Of a stretch of 64,000 nt of DNA, positions 33,826 through 41,705 are shown in pieces. The notes below the pieces were generated by a model. It was not told the DNA's origin, ran no database searches, and saw only the letters and a program-made list of their open reading frames with translations. Numbering within the stretch: the stretch's first letter is position 1; the number at the start of each line of letters is the position of its first letter. The translations under genes and the position numbers were made by a program. The DNA comes from Zavarzinia aquatilis (lineage in GTDB: Bacteria; Pseudomonadota; Alphaproteobacteria; Zavarziniales; Zavarziniaceae), in NCBI RefSeq assembly GCF_003173035.1, contig NZ_QGLE01000013.1:52871-116870 (forward strand). The letters are read 5' to 3'.

Positions 33826-35509
33826 GCCGGCCTTACCCGTTCTCTTCCTCACGTCCATCGCCGTCCTGTCGGCGGCTGCCGCTGGCGCTCTCGCCCAGGG
33901 GGCCGGGGGGCCGCAGAGCCTGCTGCCCCCTGTGTTGCGCGACCCCGGGCCGATGCCGTCGGACCTCGGCTTCGCCCCGGCTCCGGCGCCGGTCCAACCG
34001 GCCGAACTCGGCCGTCTGCCATCAGGGGACGGCACGCCTTATCCGGCGATCCCGCTCGCCCCCGTGCCTGAGAGTTTCACGGTCGATCCGACCCCGCCCG
34101 CCGCCACGCCCTGGCTGGCGGGGGAGACGGCGCCGCTTATCGCCGCACTCGACCGCGTGACCGTGCCCGGGCGCAGCACCGTCGCCCGCGCCCTGACCGC
34201 GCGGTTGCTGGCAGAAGATCCGGCCGACCCGGACCTCCTGTCCCGTATCGCCGTGTTGCGCGTGGCGGCGGGCGATGGTCCCGGCTTGCTGCGCCTGGCG
34301 TCGCGCCCGGACTTCGCGGCGCTGCCGCCGCCCGCCCTTGCTGCCGCCTTGCGCGGCCTTGCCGCTTCGGACGACCGGGGGCAATTGTGCCATGCCGGCC
34401 TCGACCGGCTGGGCGGGGCTGCGGGCGCCAATGTCGACGTGCTGCGCGCGGTCGGCCTGTGCCGGGCGCAGGCGGGCGATGGCGCCGGGGCGCAACTCGC
34501 CCTCGACCTCGCACGCGAGCAGGCGCCGATCTCGCAGGGGTTCGAGCGGCTGCTTGGTGCCCTGCTCGGGCAGGAGAGGGCGGGGCCGGACGCGGTCGAT
34601 CCGGCGGACCCGCTGTCGCTCTGGGCGGCGCGGGCGCTCGCCCTGCCGCTCGATGCCGCCATCTACGACCACCCGCCGCCGCTTGCCCTTGGCCTGCTGG
34701 TCGGGGCGACGGCTTCGCTCGAATATCGGATCGACGCGGCAGAACGGGGTGTCGCGCTGGGTGTGGTCGCACCCGCGCAACTGGCCGATCTCTATGCCGA
34801 AGGGCCGCCACCGACCGGCGCCGTCGCCGGCCTGCCACCCTCCCTGCGCCGGGCCTCCCTCAGCCGTGCGGTGGTCGAGGCTTCGGGACCGGCGGTGCGG
34901 GCCCAGGCGATCAACGCCCTGATCGCTGCCGGGCGCGACGCCGAATTGGCTTCGGCCCTCGCGCGGGTGCAGGGCAGGGCGATCGCCGACCTCTCGTCCC
35001 AGTCCCTGCCGCCCGCCATCGGTGGCGGACTGGTGCGGGCCGCGCTGCTGGCCGGTGACCGTCTGTCCGCGCTCGCCCAGTTGCGGCAGATGGGCCGGGA
35101 GGCGGCGGACAGCCGCGATTATGCCCGGCTCTGGCCCTATCGCGCGCTGCTTGGCGCCGCCGACGGGGGCGCGCCAGTCTGGATCGACACTTTGCCGCGC
35201 GGCGATGCCGGCCAGCGGGCCATGGCCTTGCTGGCGGCCCTGCTTGAAGGCCTGCATCTGCCCACGGATGCGGAACTCTTGCCGTCGCTGCCGCCCGCTT
35301 CCGCCGAACAGACGAGGCTGGAGGCACAACTCGCGCAAGGGCAGCGGGGCCTTGCCCTTATCGGTGTGCTGGCTTTGCTCGGCGACCGGCCGCTGGCCGA
35401 GGTGCCGGCGGCGGACCTCGGCCTTTCGGTCTCGGTGCTGCGCCGGCTCGATCTCGGCGCGGAGGCGACGGCGCTCGCCCTCGAGGCGGCGCTGGCAGCG
35501 GACCTGTGA
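33806..35509 (+). CDS. Large secreted helical-repeat-like protein of unknown function
   Basis: The 567-residue protein has a signal peptide (LPVLFLTSIAVLSAAAAGAL), a proline-rich linker (PAPAPVQPAELGRLPSGDG), and then a long Ala/Leu-rich helical region. Examples are GRSTVARALTARLLAEDPAD and SRAVVEASGPAVRAQAINAL, suggesting a TPR-like solenoid without strict consensus. I do not recognise a named family. ATG 33806 overlaps the micro-protein gene by 20 bases. It is followed 10 bp later by xerD, so the three likely share a transcript. A periplasmic scaffold role is possible; function is unknown. Confidence 0.75.
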   Translation: MTASRNRPALPVLFLTSIAVLSAAAAGALAQGAGGPQSLLPPVLRDPGPMPSDLGFAPAPAPVQPAELGRLPSGDGTPYPAIPLAPVPESFTVDPTPPAATPWLAGETAPLIAALDRVTVPGRSTVARALTARLLAEDPADPDLLSRIAVLRVAAGDGPGLLRLASRPDFAALPPPALAAALRGLAASDDRGQLCHAGLDRLGGAAGANVDVLRAVGLCRAQAGDGAGAQLALDLAREQAPISQGFERLLGALLGQERAGPDAVDPADPLSLWAARALALPLDAAIYDHPPPLALGLLVGATASLEYRIDAAERGVALGVVAPAQLADLYAEGPPPTGAVAGLPPSLRRASLSRAVVEASGPAVRAQAINALIAAGRDAELASALARVQGRAIADLSSQSLPPAIGGGLVRAALLAGDRLSALAQLRQMGREAADSRDYARLWPYRALLGAADGGAPVWIDTLPRGDAGQRAMALLAALLEGLHLPTDAELLPSLPPASAEQTRLEAQLAQGQRGLALIGVLALLGDRPLAEVPAADLGLSVSVLRRLDLGAEATALALEAALAADL

Positions 35510-35519
35510 GCGCGTCGTC

Positions 35520-36521
35520 GTGAGCGCCCCCGGCGGCCGGCGTGGCCGGCCTCCATCCCCGCCGGTCTTCGTGCCCAAGGGTGAGGACGCCGCCCTGCTC
35601 GACGCCTTTCTCGAAATGATGGCGGCGGAGCGGGGGGCGGCGGCCAATACGCTCGCCTCCTACCGCCGCGACCTGCTCGATTTCGCGCTCTTTCTCGATG
35701 GCCGGGGGCGCGGCCTCGCCCGGGCGGGGGCCGAGGATATCGAGGCCTATTTCGCCCATGCGCAGGCGCTGGCGCTGAAACCTTCGACCGCGGCGCGCCG
35801 GCTGTCGGCGCTGCGCCAGCTTCACCGTTTCGCCCTCGCGGACGGCCTGCGGGCGGACGATCCGACCAGCCGCATCGCCAGCCCGCGCCAGGGCCGGCGC
35901 CTGCCCAAATATCTCTCGGAAACGGAGGTGGAGGCCCTGCTGCGCCTCGCCGCCGAAACCCTCGGCCAGGCGGCCGGTCCCTCGGGGCAGAAGCGGCGGA
36001 TGCGTTTCCTCGCCCTTCTCGAAATACTCTACGCCACCGGCCTTCGGGTTTCGGAGCTTGTCGGGCTGCCGATGGCGGCGCTGACCCATGATCCGCGCTT
36101 CGTCCTCGTGCGCGGCAAGGGCGGGCGGGAGCGCATGGTGCCCCTGTCCGACCCCGCCCGGGCGGCCATCGCCCGCTGGCTCAAATTACGGCCGGCGGGG
36201 CTTTTGCCCAAACAGGCGCGCTTCCTCTTTCCGGCGGGCACGGCGACCGGTCACATGACGCGGCAGCATTTCGCGCAAGGGCTGAAGGCGCTGGCGCTCG
36301 AAGCCGGGCTCGACCCCGACCGGGTCTCGCCCCACGTCCTGCGCCATGCCTTCGCCAGCCACCTGCTGGCCCATGGCGCCGATCTTCGGGTGGTGCAGAC
36401 CCTGCTCGGTCATGCCGATATTTCGACGACCGAGATTTACACCCACATTCTCGATGAAAAAATGCGCTCTCTCGTCAATCGCCACCATCCGATGGCAAGA
36501 TTGCCGCGCCGCACAAGTTGA
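35520..36521 (+). CDS. xerD: Tyrosine recombinase XerD
   Basis: The 333-residue protein has an N-terminal SAM-like core-binding domain (LLDAFLEMMAAERGAAANTL) and a catalytic domain. Catalytic residues are Arg in YATGLRVSELVGL (about residue 176), Lys in VRGKGGRERMVPL, His-x-x-Arg in SPHVLRHAFASHLL, His in LLGHADISTTEIYTH and the Tyr in the same segment. It resolves chromosome dimers at dif together with XerC under FtsK control. The start is GTG 35520, 10 bp after the solenoid-like gene; no closer alternative exists. Its stop overlaps the -35 of the next gene. Confidence 0.96.
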   Translation: MSAPGGRRGRPPSPPVFVPKGEDAALLDAFLEMMAAERGAAANTLASYRRDLLDFALFLDGRGRGLARAGAEDIEAYFAHAQALALKPSTAARRLSALRQLHRFALADGLRADDPTSRIASPRQGRRLPKYLSETEVEALLRLAAETLGQAAGPSGQKRRMRFLALLEILYATGLRVSELVGLPMAALTHDPRFVLVRGKGGRERMVPLSDPARAAIARWLKLRPAGLLPKQARFLFPAGTATGHMTRQHFAQGLKALALEAGLDPDRVSPHVLRHAFASHLLAHGADLRVVQTLLGHADISTTEIYTHILDEKMRSLVNRHHPMARLPRRTS

Positions 36522-36546
36522 CAAGCCAGACCGGCCTTTCTACGGT
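36518..36546 (+). promoter_or_regulatory. Likely promoter of the malyl-CoA lyase gene
   Basis: TTGACA (36518-36523) is separated by 17 bp from TACGGT (36541-36546), overlapping the xerD stop codon. Transcription would start near 36553, giving a short leader before ATG 36576. Confidence 0.5.
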
Positions 36547-36575
36547 CCCCGCCACTTTATCCGGAGACGTCGCTG

Positions 36576-37553
36576 ATGAGCTTCAAAGTCGTCGAACAGG
36601 CCCCCTCCCGCCTGAATCGCTGCGAACTGGCCGTGCCGGGCTCCAGCCCGCATATGTTCGAAAAGGCCGCCAAGTCGGCCGCCGACGTGATCTTCCTCGA
36701 TCTCGAGGACGCGGTCGCCCCCGATGACAAGCCGAAGGCGCGCGAGAACATCATCCAGGCGCTGCATGACGTCGACTGGGGCGACAAGGTGATCTCGGTC
36801 CGCATCAACGGCCTCGACACCCATTATGCCTATCGCGACATCGTCGATGTCGTGGAGCGCGGCGGCGAGCGTCTCGACCTCATCATGATCCCGAAGGTGG
36901 GCACCGCCTCCGACGTCTATGCCGTCGACATGATGCTGACCCAGATCGAGACCGCGATCGGCCGCAAGAAGAAGATCGGCCTCGAGCACATCATCGAGAC
37001 CGCCCTCGGGATGCAGAACATCCACGAGATCGCCGCCGCCTCGAAGCGCAACGAATCGCTGCATTTCGGCGTCGCCGACTATGCCGCCTCGTGCCGCGCC
37101 CAGACGACCCAGATCGGCGGCCCGAACCCCAATTATGCCGTGCTGACCGACCCGGACGAGGCGGGTGAGCGCGTCCGTCACTGGGGCGACATGTGGCATT
37201 ATGCGATCGCCCGCATGGTGGTCGCGGCCCGCGCCAATGGCCTGCGCCCGATCGACGGCCCGTTCGGCGACTTCTCGGATTCGGACGGCTACCAGGCGCA
37301 GGCGCGACGCGCCGCCGTGCTCGGCTGCGAAGGCAAATGGGCGATTCACCCCAAGCAGATCCCGGTCGCGAACGAGGTCTTCACCCCGTCCGAGAAGGAA
37401 GTGACCAAGGCCCGCCGCATTCTGGAAGCGATGGCCATCGCCCAGAAGGAAGGCAAGGGCGCGGTTTCTCTCGACGGCAGGCTGATCGACATCGCCTCCA
37501 TCCGCCAGGCCCAGTCGCTGGTCGAACAGGCGGATCGCATCGCGGCCAAGTGA
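36576..37553 (+). CDS. mcl1: L-malyl-CoA/beta-methylmalyl-CoA lyase
   Basis: The 325-residue HpcH/HpaI-family enzyme has LAVPGSSPHMFEKAAKSAAD, VIFLDLEDAVAPDDK, LIMIPKVGTASDVY, GLEHIIETALGMQNIHEIA, and GVADYAASCRAQTTQIG. The last region and the GKWAIHPKQIPVANEVF motif carry the Mg2+ and CoA-binding residues of Mcl1. In Rhodobacter the enzyme cleaves malyl-CoA and beta-methylmalyl-CoA in the ethylmalonyl-CoA pathway. Length is normal (about 320). Methylmalonyl-CoA mutase, phaC and accA in the same window support this role. It is preceded by a promoter-like element at 36518. Confidence 0.93.
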   Translation: MSFKVVEQAPSRLNRCELAVPGSSPHMFEKAAKSAADVIFLDLEDAVAPDDKPKARENIIQALHDVDWGDKVISVRINGLDTHYAYRDIVDVVERGGERLDLIMIPKVGTASDVYAVDMMLTQIETAIGRKKKIGLEHIIETALGMQNIHEIAAASKRNESLHFGVADYAASCRAQTTQIGGPNPNYAVLTDPDEAGERVRHWGDMWHYAIARMVVAARANGLRPIDGPFGDFSDSDGYQAQARRAAVLGCEGKWAIHPKQIPVANEVFTPSEKEVTKARRILEAMAIAQKEGKGAVSLDGRLIDIASIRQAQSLVEQADRIAAK

Positions 37554-37564
37554 TGTGCTATAGG

Positions 37565-37589
37565 ACGGGCCGCCGGATGCGCGGCCCGT
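37565..37589 (+). terminator. Terminator-like hairpin after mcl1
   Basis: ACGGGCCGC (37565-37573) pairs with GCGGCCCGT (37581-37589), nine perfect pairs and a 7-base loop, followed by TCTTC. It lies 12 bp after the stop and 42 bp before accA, so accA is probably expressed separately. Confidence 0.6.
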
Positions 37590-37630
37590 TCTTCGGGCCC
37601 TCTGGCCCCGGGTAACACAAGGACGAAACC

Positions 37631-38590
37631 ATGGTCATGTTCCTCGATTTCGAGAAGCCCATCGCGGAGCTCGAAGCCAAGATCAAGGAACTCCAAGCCA
37701 TGCCGGCGACGCAGGGCATTTCCATCGCGGAAGACATCGCCCGTCTCGAGGTGAAGGCGGACCTGCTTCTGCGCCAGACCTATGCCAAGCTGACGCCGTG
37801 GCAGAAGACCCAGGTCGCCCGGCATCAGAGCCGGCCGCGCTTTCACGACTATGTGAAGATGCTGGTCGAGGATTTCGTGCCGCTCGCGGGCGACCGCGCC
37901 TTTGGCGACGACAAGGCGATTCTGGGCGGCATCGGCCGCTTCCGGGGCAAGCCGGTGATGGTCATCGGCCACGAGAAGGGCTCCGATACCGAAGGCCGCA
38001 TCCGTCACAATTTCGGCATGGCCAAGCCCGAAGGCTATCGCAAGGCGATCCGCCTGATGGAACTGGCCGACCGCTTCAAGATGGGCGTCATCACCCTGAT
38101 CGACACCCCCGGCGCCTTTCCCGGCATCGAGGCCGAGGCGCGCGGCCAGTCGGAAGCCATCGCCCGTTCGACCGAGGCCTGCCTGAAGCTCTCGGTGCCG
38201 CTGGTCGCGGTCATCGTCGGCGAAGGCGGCTCGGGCGGCGCGGTGGCGCTGGCGACCGCGAACAAGGTGCTGATGCTCGAACACGCGGTCTATTCGGTGA
38301 TCTCGCCCGAGGGCTGCGCCTCCATCCTGTGGCGCTCGGCCGAGCGGGCGCAGGACGCGGCGGCGGCCATGAAGGTGACGGCGCAGGACCTGATCAAGCT
38401 CGGCGTCATCGACGGCATCGTGTCGGAGCCGCTGGGCGGCGCCCATCGCGATCCGAAGGCGGCCATCGCCTCGGTCGGTCATGCCATCTCGACCGCCTTC
38501 AACGAATTCAAGGGCAAGGACGGCGCCGCCATCCGCCGCGACCGGCGCCAGAAGTTCCTCGCCATGGGGCGGACCGGCCTCGTCGCCTGA
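37631..38590 (+). CDS. accA: Acetyl-CoA carboxylase carboxyltransferase subunit alpha
   Basis: The 319-residue protein starts [18 protein letters not shown], then [20 protein letters not shown], and has the carboxyltransferase core [38 protein letters not shown] and [17 protein letters not shown]. AccA and AccD form the transferase that makes malonyl-CoA for fatty-acid synthesis. AAGGAC lies upstream of ATG 37631; ATG 37637 is also possible. xerD lies upstream, as is common in Alphaproteobacteria, here with mcl1 inserted between. Confidence 0.97.
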   Translation: MVMFLDFEKPIAELEAKIKELQAMPATQGISIAEDIARLEVKADLLLRQTYAKLTPWQKTQVARHQSRPRFHDYVKMLVEDFVPLAGDRAFGDDKAILGGIGRFRGKPVMVIGHEKGSDTEGRIRHNFGMAKPEGYRKAIRLMELADRFKMGVITLIDTPGAFPGIEAEARGQSEAIARSTEACLKLSVPLVAVIVGEGGSGGAVALATANKVLMLEHAVYSVISPEGCASILWRSAERAQDAAAAMKVTAQDLIKLGVIDGIVSEPLGGAHRDPKAAIASVGHAISTAFNEFKGKDGAAIRRDRRQKFLAMGRTGLVA

Positions 38591-38603
38591 CGAGGCCCCG
38601 CGC

Positions 38604-39998
38604 TCAGTCGCGGAAGCAGCCGGGATCGAACTGCAAAAGGCCGATCCCGGACCGGTCGGTCGCGCCCGTTCGCGACAGCAGCCGTTGTTTCGGATCCCCC
38701 GGATCGCCCGGCGCGAGCGCGGTCAGCAGGGCGCCGGCCGCCAGCGGGCTGGCGTAGGACGTGCCGCTGACGGTGGCGCGGCCGATGTGAAGGCCGGCAC
38801 CCGGCGCGGCGATGGCGGGGGCCGCGACTTTGGAGGCGCCCTGCCAGACCCGGTTCAGCCGGTCGGTCGCCGTGATCGCCACCACTTCCGGGTAGGCCGC
38901 GGGATAGGCGGTATCGGCCGCCGGCCCCTGGTTCCCCACGGGGGCGACCAGCAGGGTACCGCGTGTCGCGGCGATCTGGATCGCCCGGTGCAAAAGCGGG
39001 TTGTCCGGCCCGGCCAGGCTGACATTGACGACGGCGACCCGGTTGCCGACCATCCAGTCGAGCGCGGTCGCGATCGAGGTCGCGGAGGCATAGACGCCCC
39101 GGCCGACCCCTTCGACGGCCGCGGCATGAAACACCCGCGCGCCCGGCACCACGCCGATATTGGGCCCCGCCAGCAGCGAGACGACGTAACTGCCATGGGC
39201 ATCGAGGCTGGCCTCGTAGCCCGCGTCGGTCGTCGTCCGGCTTTCGATCTCGATCCCGGCGAGGTCGGCCTCGCCCTTCAGCAGCAGGGTGTCGATGACG
39301 CCGATGGCGCGGCCCCTGGCGCAGGCGGCCGCCTCTTCGCTCCAGCGGGTCAGGCGGCGGTGCCAGTTGGACAGGCCCGGCGGGGCATCGGTGCCGGACG
39401 GGCCATCGAATTTTTCGGGGCGATAGAGATGATTGCGGCTGACCAGCGCATCGGGAAAGGCGAGGCGGAGCGCGGCCAGCGTTTCCTCGGTGCTGATCGG
39501 CGGCAGGGTGCGCAGGCGCACGACATGAAGGCCGAGCGCCTGAAGCTCGCGGTCCTCGATGACCACGACATCGAAGGGGCGCAGCGCCTCGGGCGAGAGG
39601 GTGGCGCCGACGATCGTCAGTTCGCGCCCGATGTGACGGCCGGCGCTGTCGCCGGCATGATCGCCGCCACGGGCGCCTGAGGAATCGTCGTCGCCGGAAT
39701 TGTCGCTGCTCGAGTCGTCCCCCCCGGAATCGTCCCCTCCGGAGCTTTCACCGCCCGAGTCATCGCCACCAGAGCTGTCTCCACCAGAGCTGCCGCCGCC
39801 GTCATCGCCGCCATGGCCGGAGCTGCCCCCGCCGCTTCCGCCACCTCCACCTCCACTGCCGCCTCCGCCACCTCCACCATCGCCGCCGCCATCACCCTTG
39901 GCGAAGGCCAAGCCGCAATGGCCGGTCAGGCGATGCGGCGCGGCCAGCGCCAGCAGCAGCGCGAGGAGGAGGACGAGGCGGAGAGGGCGCGGGCGCAT
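38604..39998 (-). CDS. Secreted S8-family serine protease (subtilase) with Gly/Ser/Asp-rich segment
   Basis: The 464-residue protein has a signal peptide (LRLVLLLALLLALAAPHRL). A ~75-residue Gly/Ser/Asp-rich tract (GGDDSGGDDSSSDNSG) follows, then a short region that may be a propeptide (VVVIEDRELQALGLHVVRL) and a peptidase S8 domain. The catalytic triad is Asp in IGVIDTLL, His in DAHGSYVVSLLAG and Ser in GTSYASPLAAGA, with the oxyanion Asn in APVGNQGP. It acts outside the cytoplasm. Its start (ATG 39998) lies just after the anti-sigma stop, so sigma, anti-sigma and protease form one operon. The substrate is unknown; the divergent Gly-rich protein is a candidate. Confidence 0.9.
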   Translation of the reverse strand: MRPRPLRLVLLLALLLALAAPHRLTGHCGLAFAKGDGGGDGGGGGGGSGGGGGGSGGGSSGHGGDDGGGSSGGDSSGGDDSGGESSGGDDSGGDDSSSDNSGDDDSSGARGGDHAGDSAGRHIGRELTIVGATLSPEALRPFDVVVIEDRELQALGLHVVRLRTLPPISTEETLAALRLAFPDALVSRNHLYRPEKFDGPSGTDAPPGLSNWHRRLTRWSEEAAACARGRAIGVIDTLLLKGEADLAGIEIESRTTTDAGYEASLDAHGSYVVSLLAGPNIGVVPGARVFHAAAVEGVGRGVYASATSIATALDWMVGNRVAVVNVSLAGPDNPLLHRAIQIAATRGTLLVAPVGNQGPAADTAYPAAYPEVVAITATDRLNRVWQGASKVAAPAIAAPGAGLHIGRATVSGTSYASPLAAGALLTALAPGDPGDPKQRLLSRTGATDRSGIGLLQFDPGCFRD

Positions 39999-40002
39999 GG
40001 TT

Positions 40003-40530
40003 TCAGGGCTCGAGCAGGATGGTTTGCTGCGTGCCGTCGTTGGCGAGACAGGCAATCGCCCGGGTCTCGGCCGAGGCGAAGACCCGGCACGGCAATTGGG
40101 CAAGCACCGCATCGGCCCGCGCCGCCAGCACTTCGCCATCGGGCAGGGTCAGGCGGTCGGGCAGGGGCGCGGCGACGGGTCCGGCGCCGGCCGGGGCATA
40201 GTGTCCTTCATCGGCGGGGGTGAGCAGGGTGACGGCACCGATGGCGGCCGCCATCAGCCCGGCGGCGACCAGCCACAGCGGGCGATGTCGGGGCCGGACG
40301 ACCGCGGGCGGCTCGGCAAGGCCCATCCGGGCCAGAAAGTCGCCGTTCACCGCGACCGGCGGCGCGGCCTTGCGGGCGCGGACGATCAGGCGCTGGGCGG
40401 CGACGAGACGGTCGTAGAGCGACAGAAGCTCGGCCTCGGGCCGCAGCAGGTCGCGGACGGCCCCGGTCTCGTCATTGTCGACCGCACTGGTGGCGACGAC
40501 GGCGACGACTTCTTCACGCAATTCAACCAT
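40003..40530 (-). CDS. Probable membrane anti-sigma factor
   Basis: The 175-residue protein begins MVELREEVVAVVATSAVDND, with a short N-terminal cytoplasmic part of ~90 residues. One transmembrane helix (LWLVAAGLMAAAIGAVTLL) and a periplasmic C-terminus with two cysteines (LPCRVF, AIACLAND) follow. It overlaps the ECF sigma gene by eight bases and precedes the subtilase by four bases. This arrangement, more than any named domain, identifies it as an anti-sigma factor; the zinc-binding HxxxCxxC motif of ZAS anti-sigma factors is absent. Regulated proteolysis by an outside signal is plausible. Confidence 0.72.
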   Translation of the reverse strand: MVELREEVVAVVATSAVDNDETGAVRDLLRPEAELLSLYDRLVAAQRLIVRARKAAPPVAVNGDFLARMGLAEPPAVVRPRHRPLWLVAAGLMAAAIGAVTLLTPADEGHYAPAGAGPVAAPLPDRLTLPDGEVLAARADAVLAQLPCRVFASAETRAIACLANDGTQQTILLEP

Positions 40531-41026
40531 GGGACACCTCCACGCCGATGGCATCGGCAAGGGCAAGTTTGGCGCGGGCCAGGCGCGAGCGGACCGTGCC
40601 GGCCGGAACATCGAGGACGGCGGCTGCCTCCTCGCTCGACAGGTCTTCGATGCAGCACAGGAGGATGGTTTCCCGGTGGATCGGCGGCAGCCGGTCGACA
40701 TGGCGCCAGATGTCGTCGAAATGCAGATCCGGCGCGTTTATCGTATGCAGGCTGTCGATGTCCTCGTCCTCGGCCAGCGGACGGGTGAAAGCGGCGTGGC
40801 GGCTGCGCCGCCGGTGCAGGTCGACCCAGCAGTTCCGCACCACGGCATAGCACCAGGCCCGGCCGATTTCCGCCTCGGGCGTCCGGCGCAGGTATTTCAG
40901 CATCCGCTCGCAGGATTCCTGCAGCAGGTCGTCGCCCTCCGCCGCCGAACCCGCCAGCTTGCGCGCGAAGCGCCGCAGCACGGGCAGCAGGGCGGTGATG
41001 ACGGCTGTACCGGCGGCAGCGCTCAT
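40523..41026 (-). CDS. ECF-type RNA polymerase sigma factor
   Basis: The 167-residue protein has sigma region 2 (FARKLAGSAAEGDDLLQESC, ERMLKYLRR, WCYAVVRNCWVDLHRRR) and region 4 (RLPPIHRETILLCCIEDLSS, AAAVLDVPAGTVRSRLARAK). The short length and lack of regions 1 and 3 mark an ECF sigma factor. It probably directs transcription of its own operon (anti-sigma and subtilase) and perhaps of the divergent Gly-rich gene. No FecR-like or zinc anti-sigma partner is present; the partner is the membrane protein downstream. Confidence 0.93.
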   Translation of the reverse strand: MSAAAGTAVITALLPVLRRFARKLAGSAAEGDDLLQESCERMLKYLRRTPEAEIGRAWCYAVVRNCWVDLHRRRSRHAAFTRPLAEDEDIDSLHTINAPDLHFDDIWRHVDRLPPIHRETILLCCIEDLSSEEAAAVLDVPAGTVRSRLARAKLALADAIGVEVSHG

Positions 41027-41052
41027 GATCTCTCCAGACGATCCTCGATCAG

Positions 41053-41078
41053 GGAACGATGGCGGACAGGGAAACGTC
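41053..41078 (+). promoter_or_regulatory. ECF-type promoter candidate before the Gly-rich gene
   Basis: GGAAC (41053-41057), 17 bp, then CGTC (41075-41078) resembles the GGAAC-N16/17-CGTT promoter of alphaproteobacterial stress sigma factors. It points toward the Gly-rich gene (ATG 41175), leaving a leader of about 90 nt. The match is partial. Confidence 0.35.
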
Positions 41079-41174
41079 CATGCCCGCGAAAAAATAAATT
41101 CGTCCCGGCCGAGGGACGGTTTCGCCCCCGGCGCTCGTCCTTGTCATCGGCAGATCAATGCCGAACCTGACGGG

Positions 41175-41642
41175 ATGATCGACATGAACACGACAAAGCG
41201 CCTTATCACTTCTCTCGCCACCCTGACGCTGGTCCTCGGCGCGCCGCTGGCCGGCACGACCGGCGGCCTGTTCGGTGCCTCGGTGGCCTATGCCAAATCC
41301 GGTGGTGAAGGCGGGCACGGTGGTGGGGGGGGCCATGGTGGCGGTGGCCACGGTGGTGGCAGCGGCGGCGGTCATGGTGGCGAAGGTGGCCATGGTGGCG
41401 AAGGCGGCCGCGGCGGCGATGCCGGTCGTGGCGGCGAGGCTGGCTCCGGCGGGCGCGGCGGCGAGGCGGGTGAAGCACGCGGGCGCGGCGGCGATGACGG
41501 GGCCGGCCACGACGCGGGCGACGACAAGGGCGGTGCCGGCGAGGCCGAGGCGGGCGATGACAAGGGTGCCGTCTCGGGGGCCGATGGCGGCGGCGATGAT
41601 GGCACGCCCGATCAGGGGCCCGGTGACGTTTCGGTCAACTGA
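41175..41642 (+). CDS. Secreted Gly/His-rich low-complexity protein
   Basis: The 155-residue protein (152 if ATG 41184 is used) has a signal peptide (TLTLVLGAPLAGTTGG, then ASVAYAKS). About 60 residues of GHGGGG/GGEGGH repeats follow, then GGDAGRGGEAG-type and acidic GGDDGAGHDAGDDKG segments. No fold or enzyme is recognised. Glycine with regular His and Asp could bind metal or form a flexible surface coat. It is divergent from the ECF sigma/subtilase operon with 148 bp between starts, suggesting shared regulation. Whether the subtilase cleaves it is unknown. Confidence 0.7.
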   Translation: MIDMNTTKRLITSLATLTLVLGAPLAGTTGGLFGASVAYAKSGGEGGHGGGGGHGGGGHGGGSGGGHGGEGGHGGEGGRGGDAGRGGEAGSGGRGGEAGEARGRGGDDGAGHDAGDDKGGAGEAEAGDDKGAVSGADGGGDDGTPDQGPGDVSVN

Positions 41643-41674
41643 CAACGCGGCCGGCGCAGCTCTTACAAGCGAAC

Positions 41675-41700
41675 GGGGCGGGGGATCGCTCCCCCGCCCC
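41675..41700. terminator. Bidirectional GC hairpin between Gly-rich gene and phaC
   Basis: GGGGCGGGGGA (41675-41685) pairs perfectly with TCCCCCGCCCC (41690-41700) around TCGC. The genes on both sides converge. No T tract on either side. Confidence 0.55.
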
Positions 41701-41705
41701 GGGTC

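Noticed and set aside
33661..33830. Possible frameshift splitting one protein into the micro-protein and the solenoid-like protein
   Set aside because: Both have their own hydrophobic N-termini and starts; joining them would put two membrane segments in tandem without reason.
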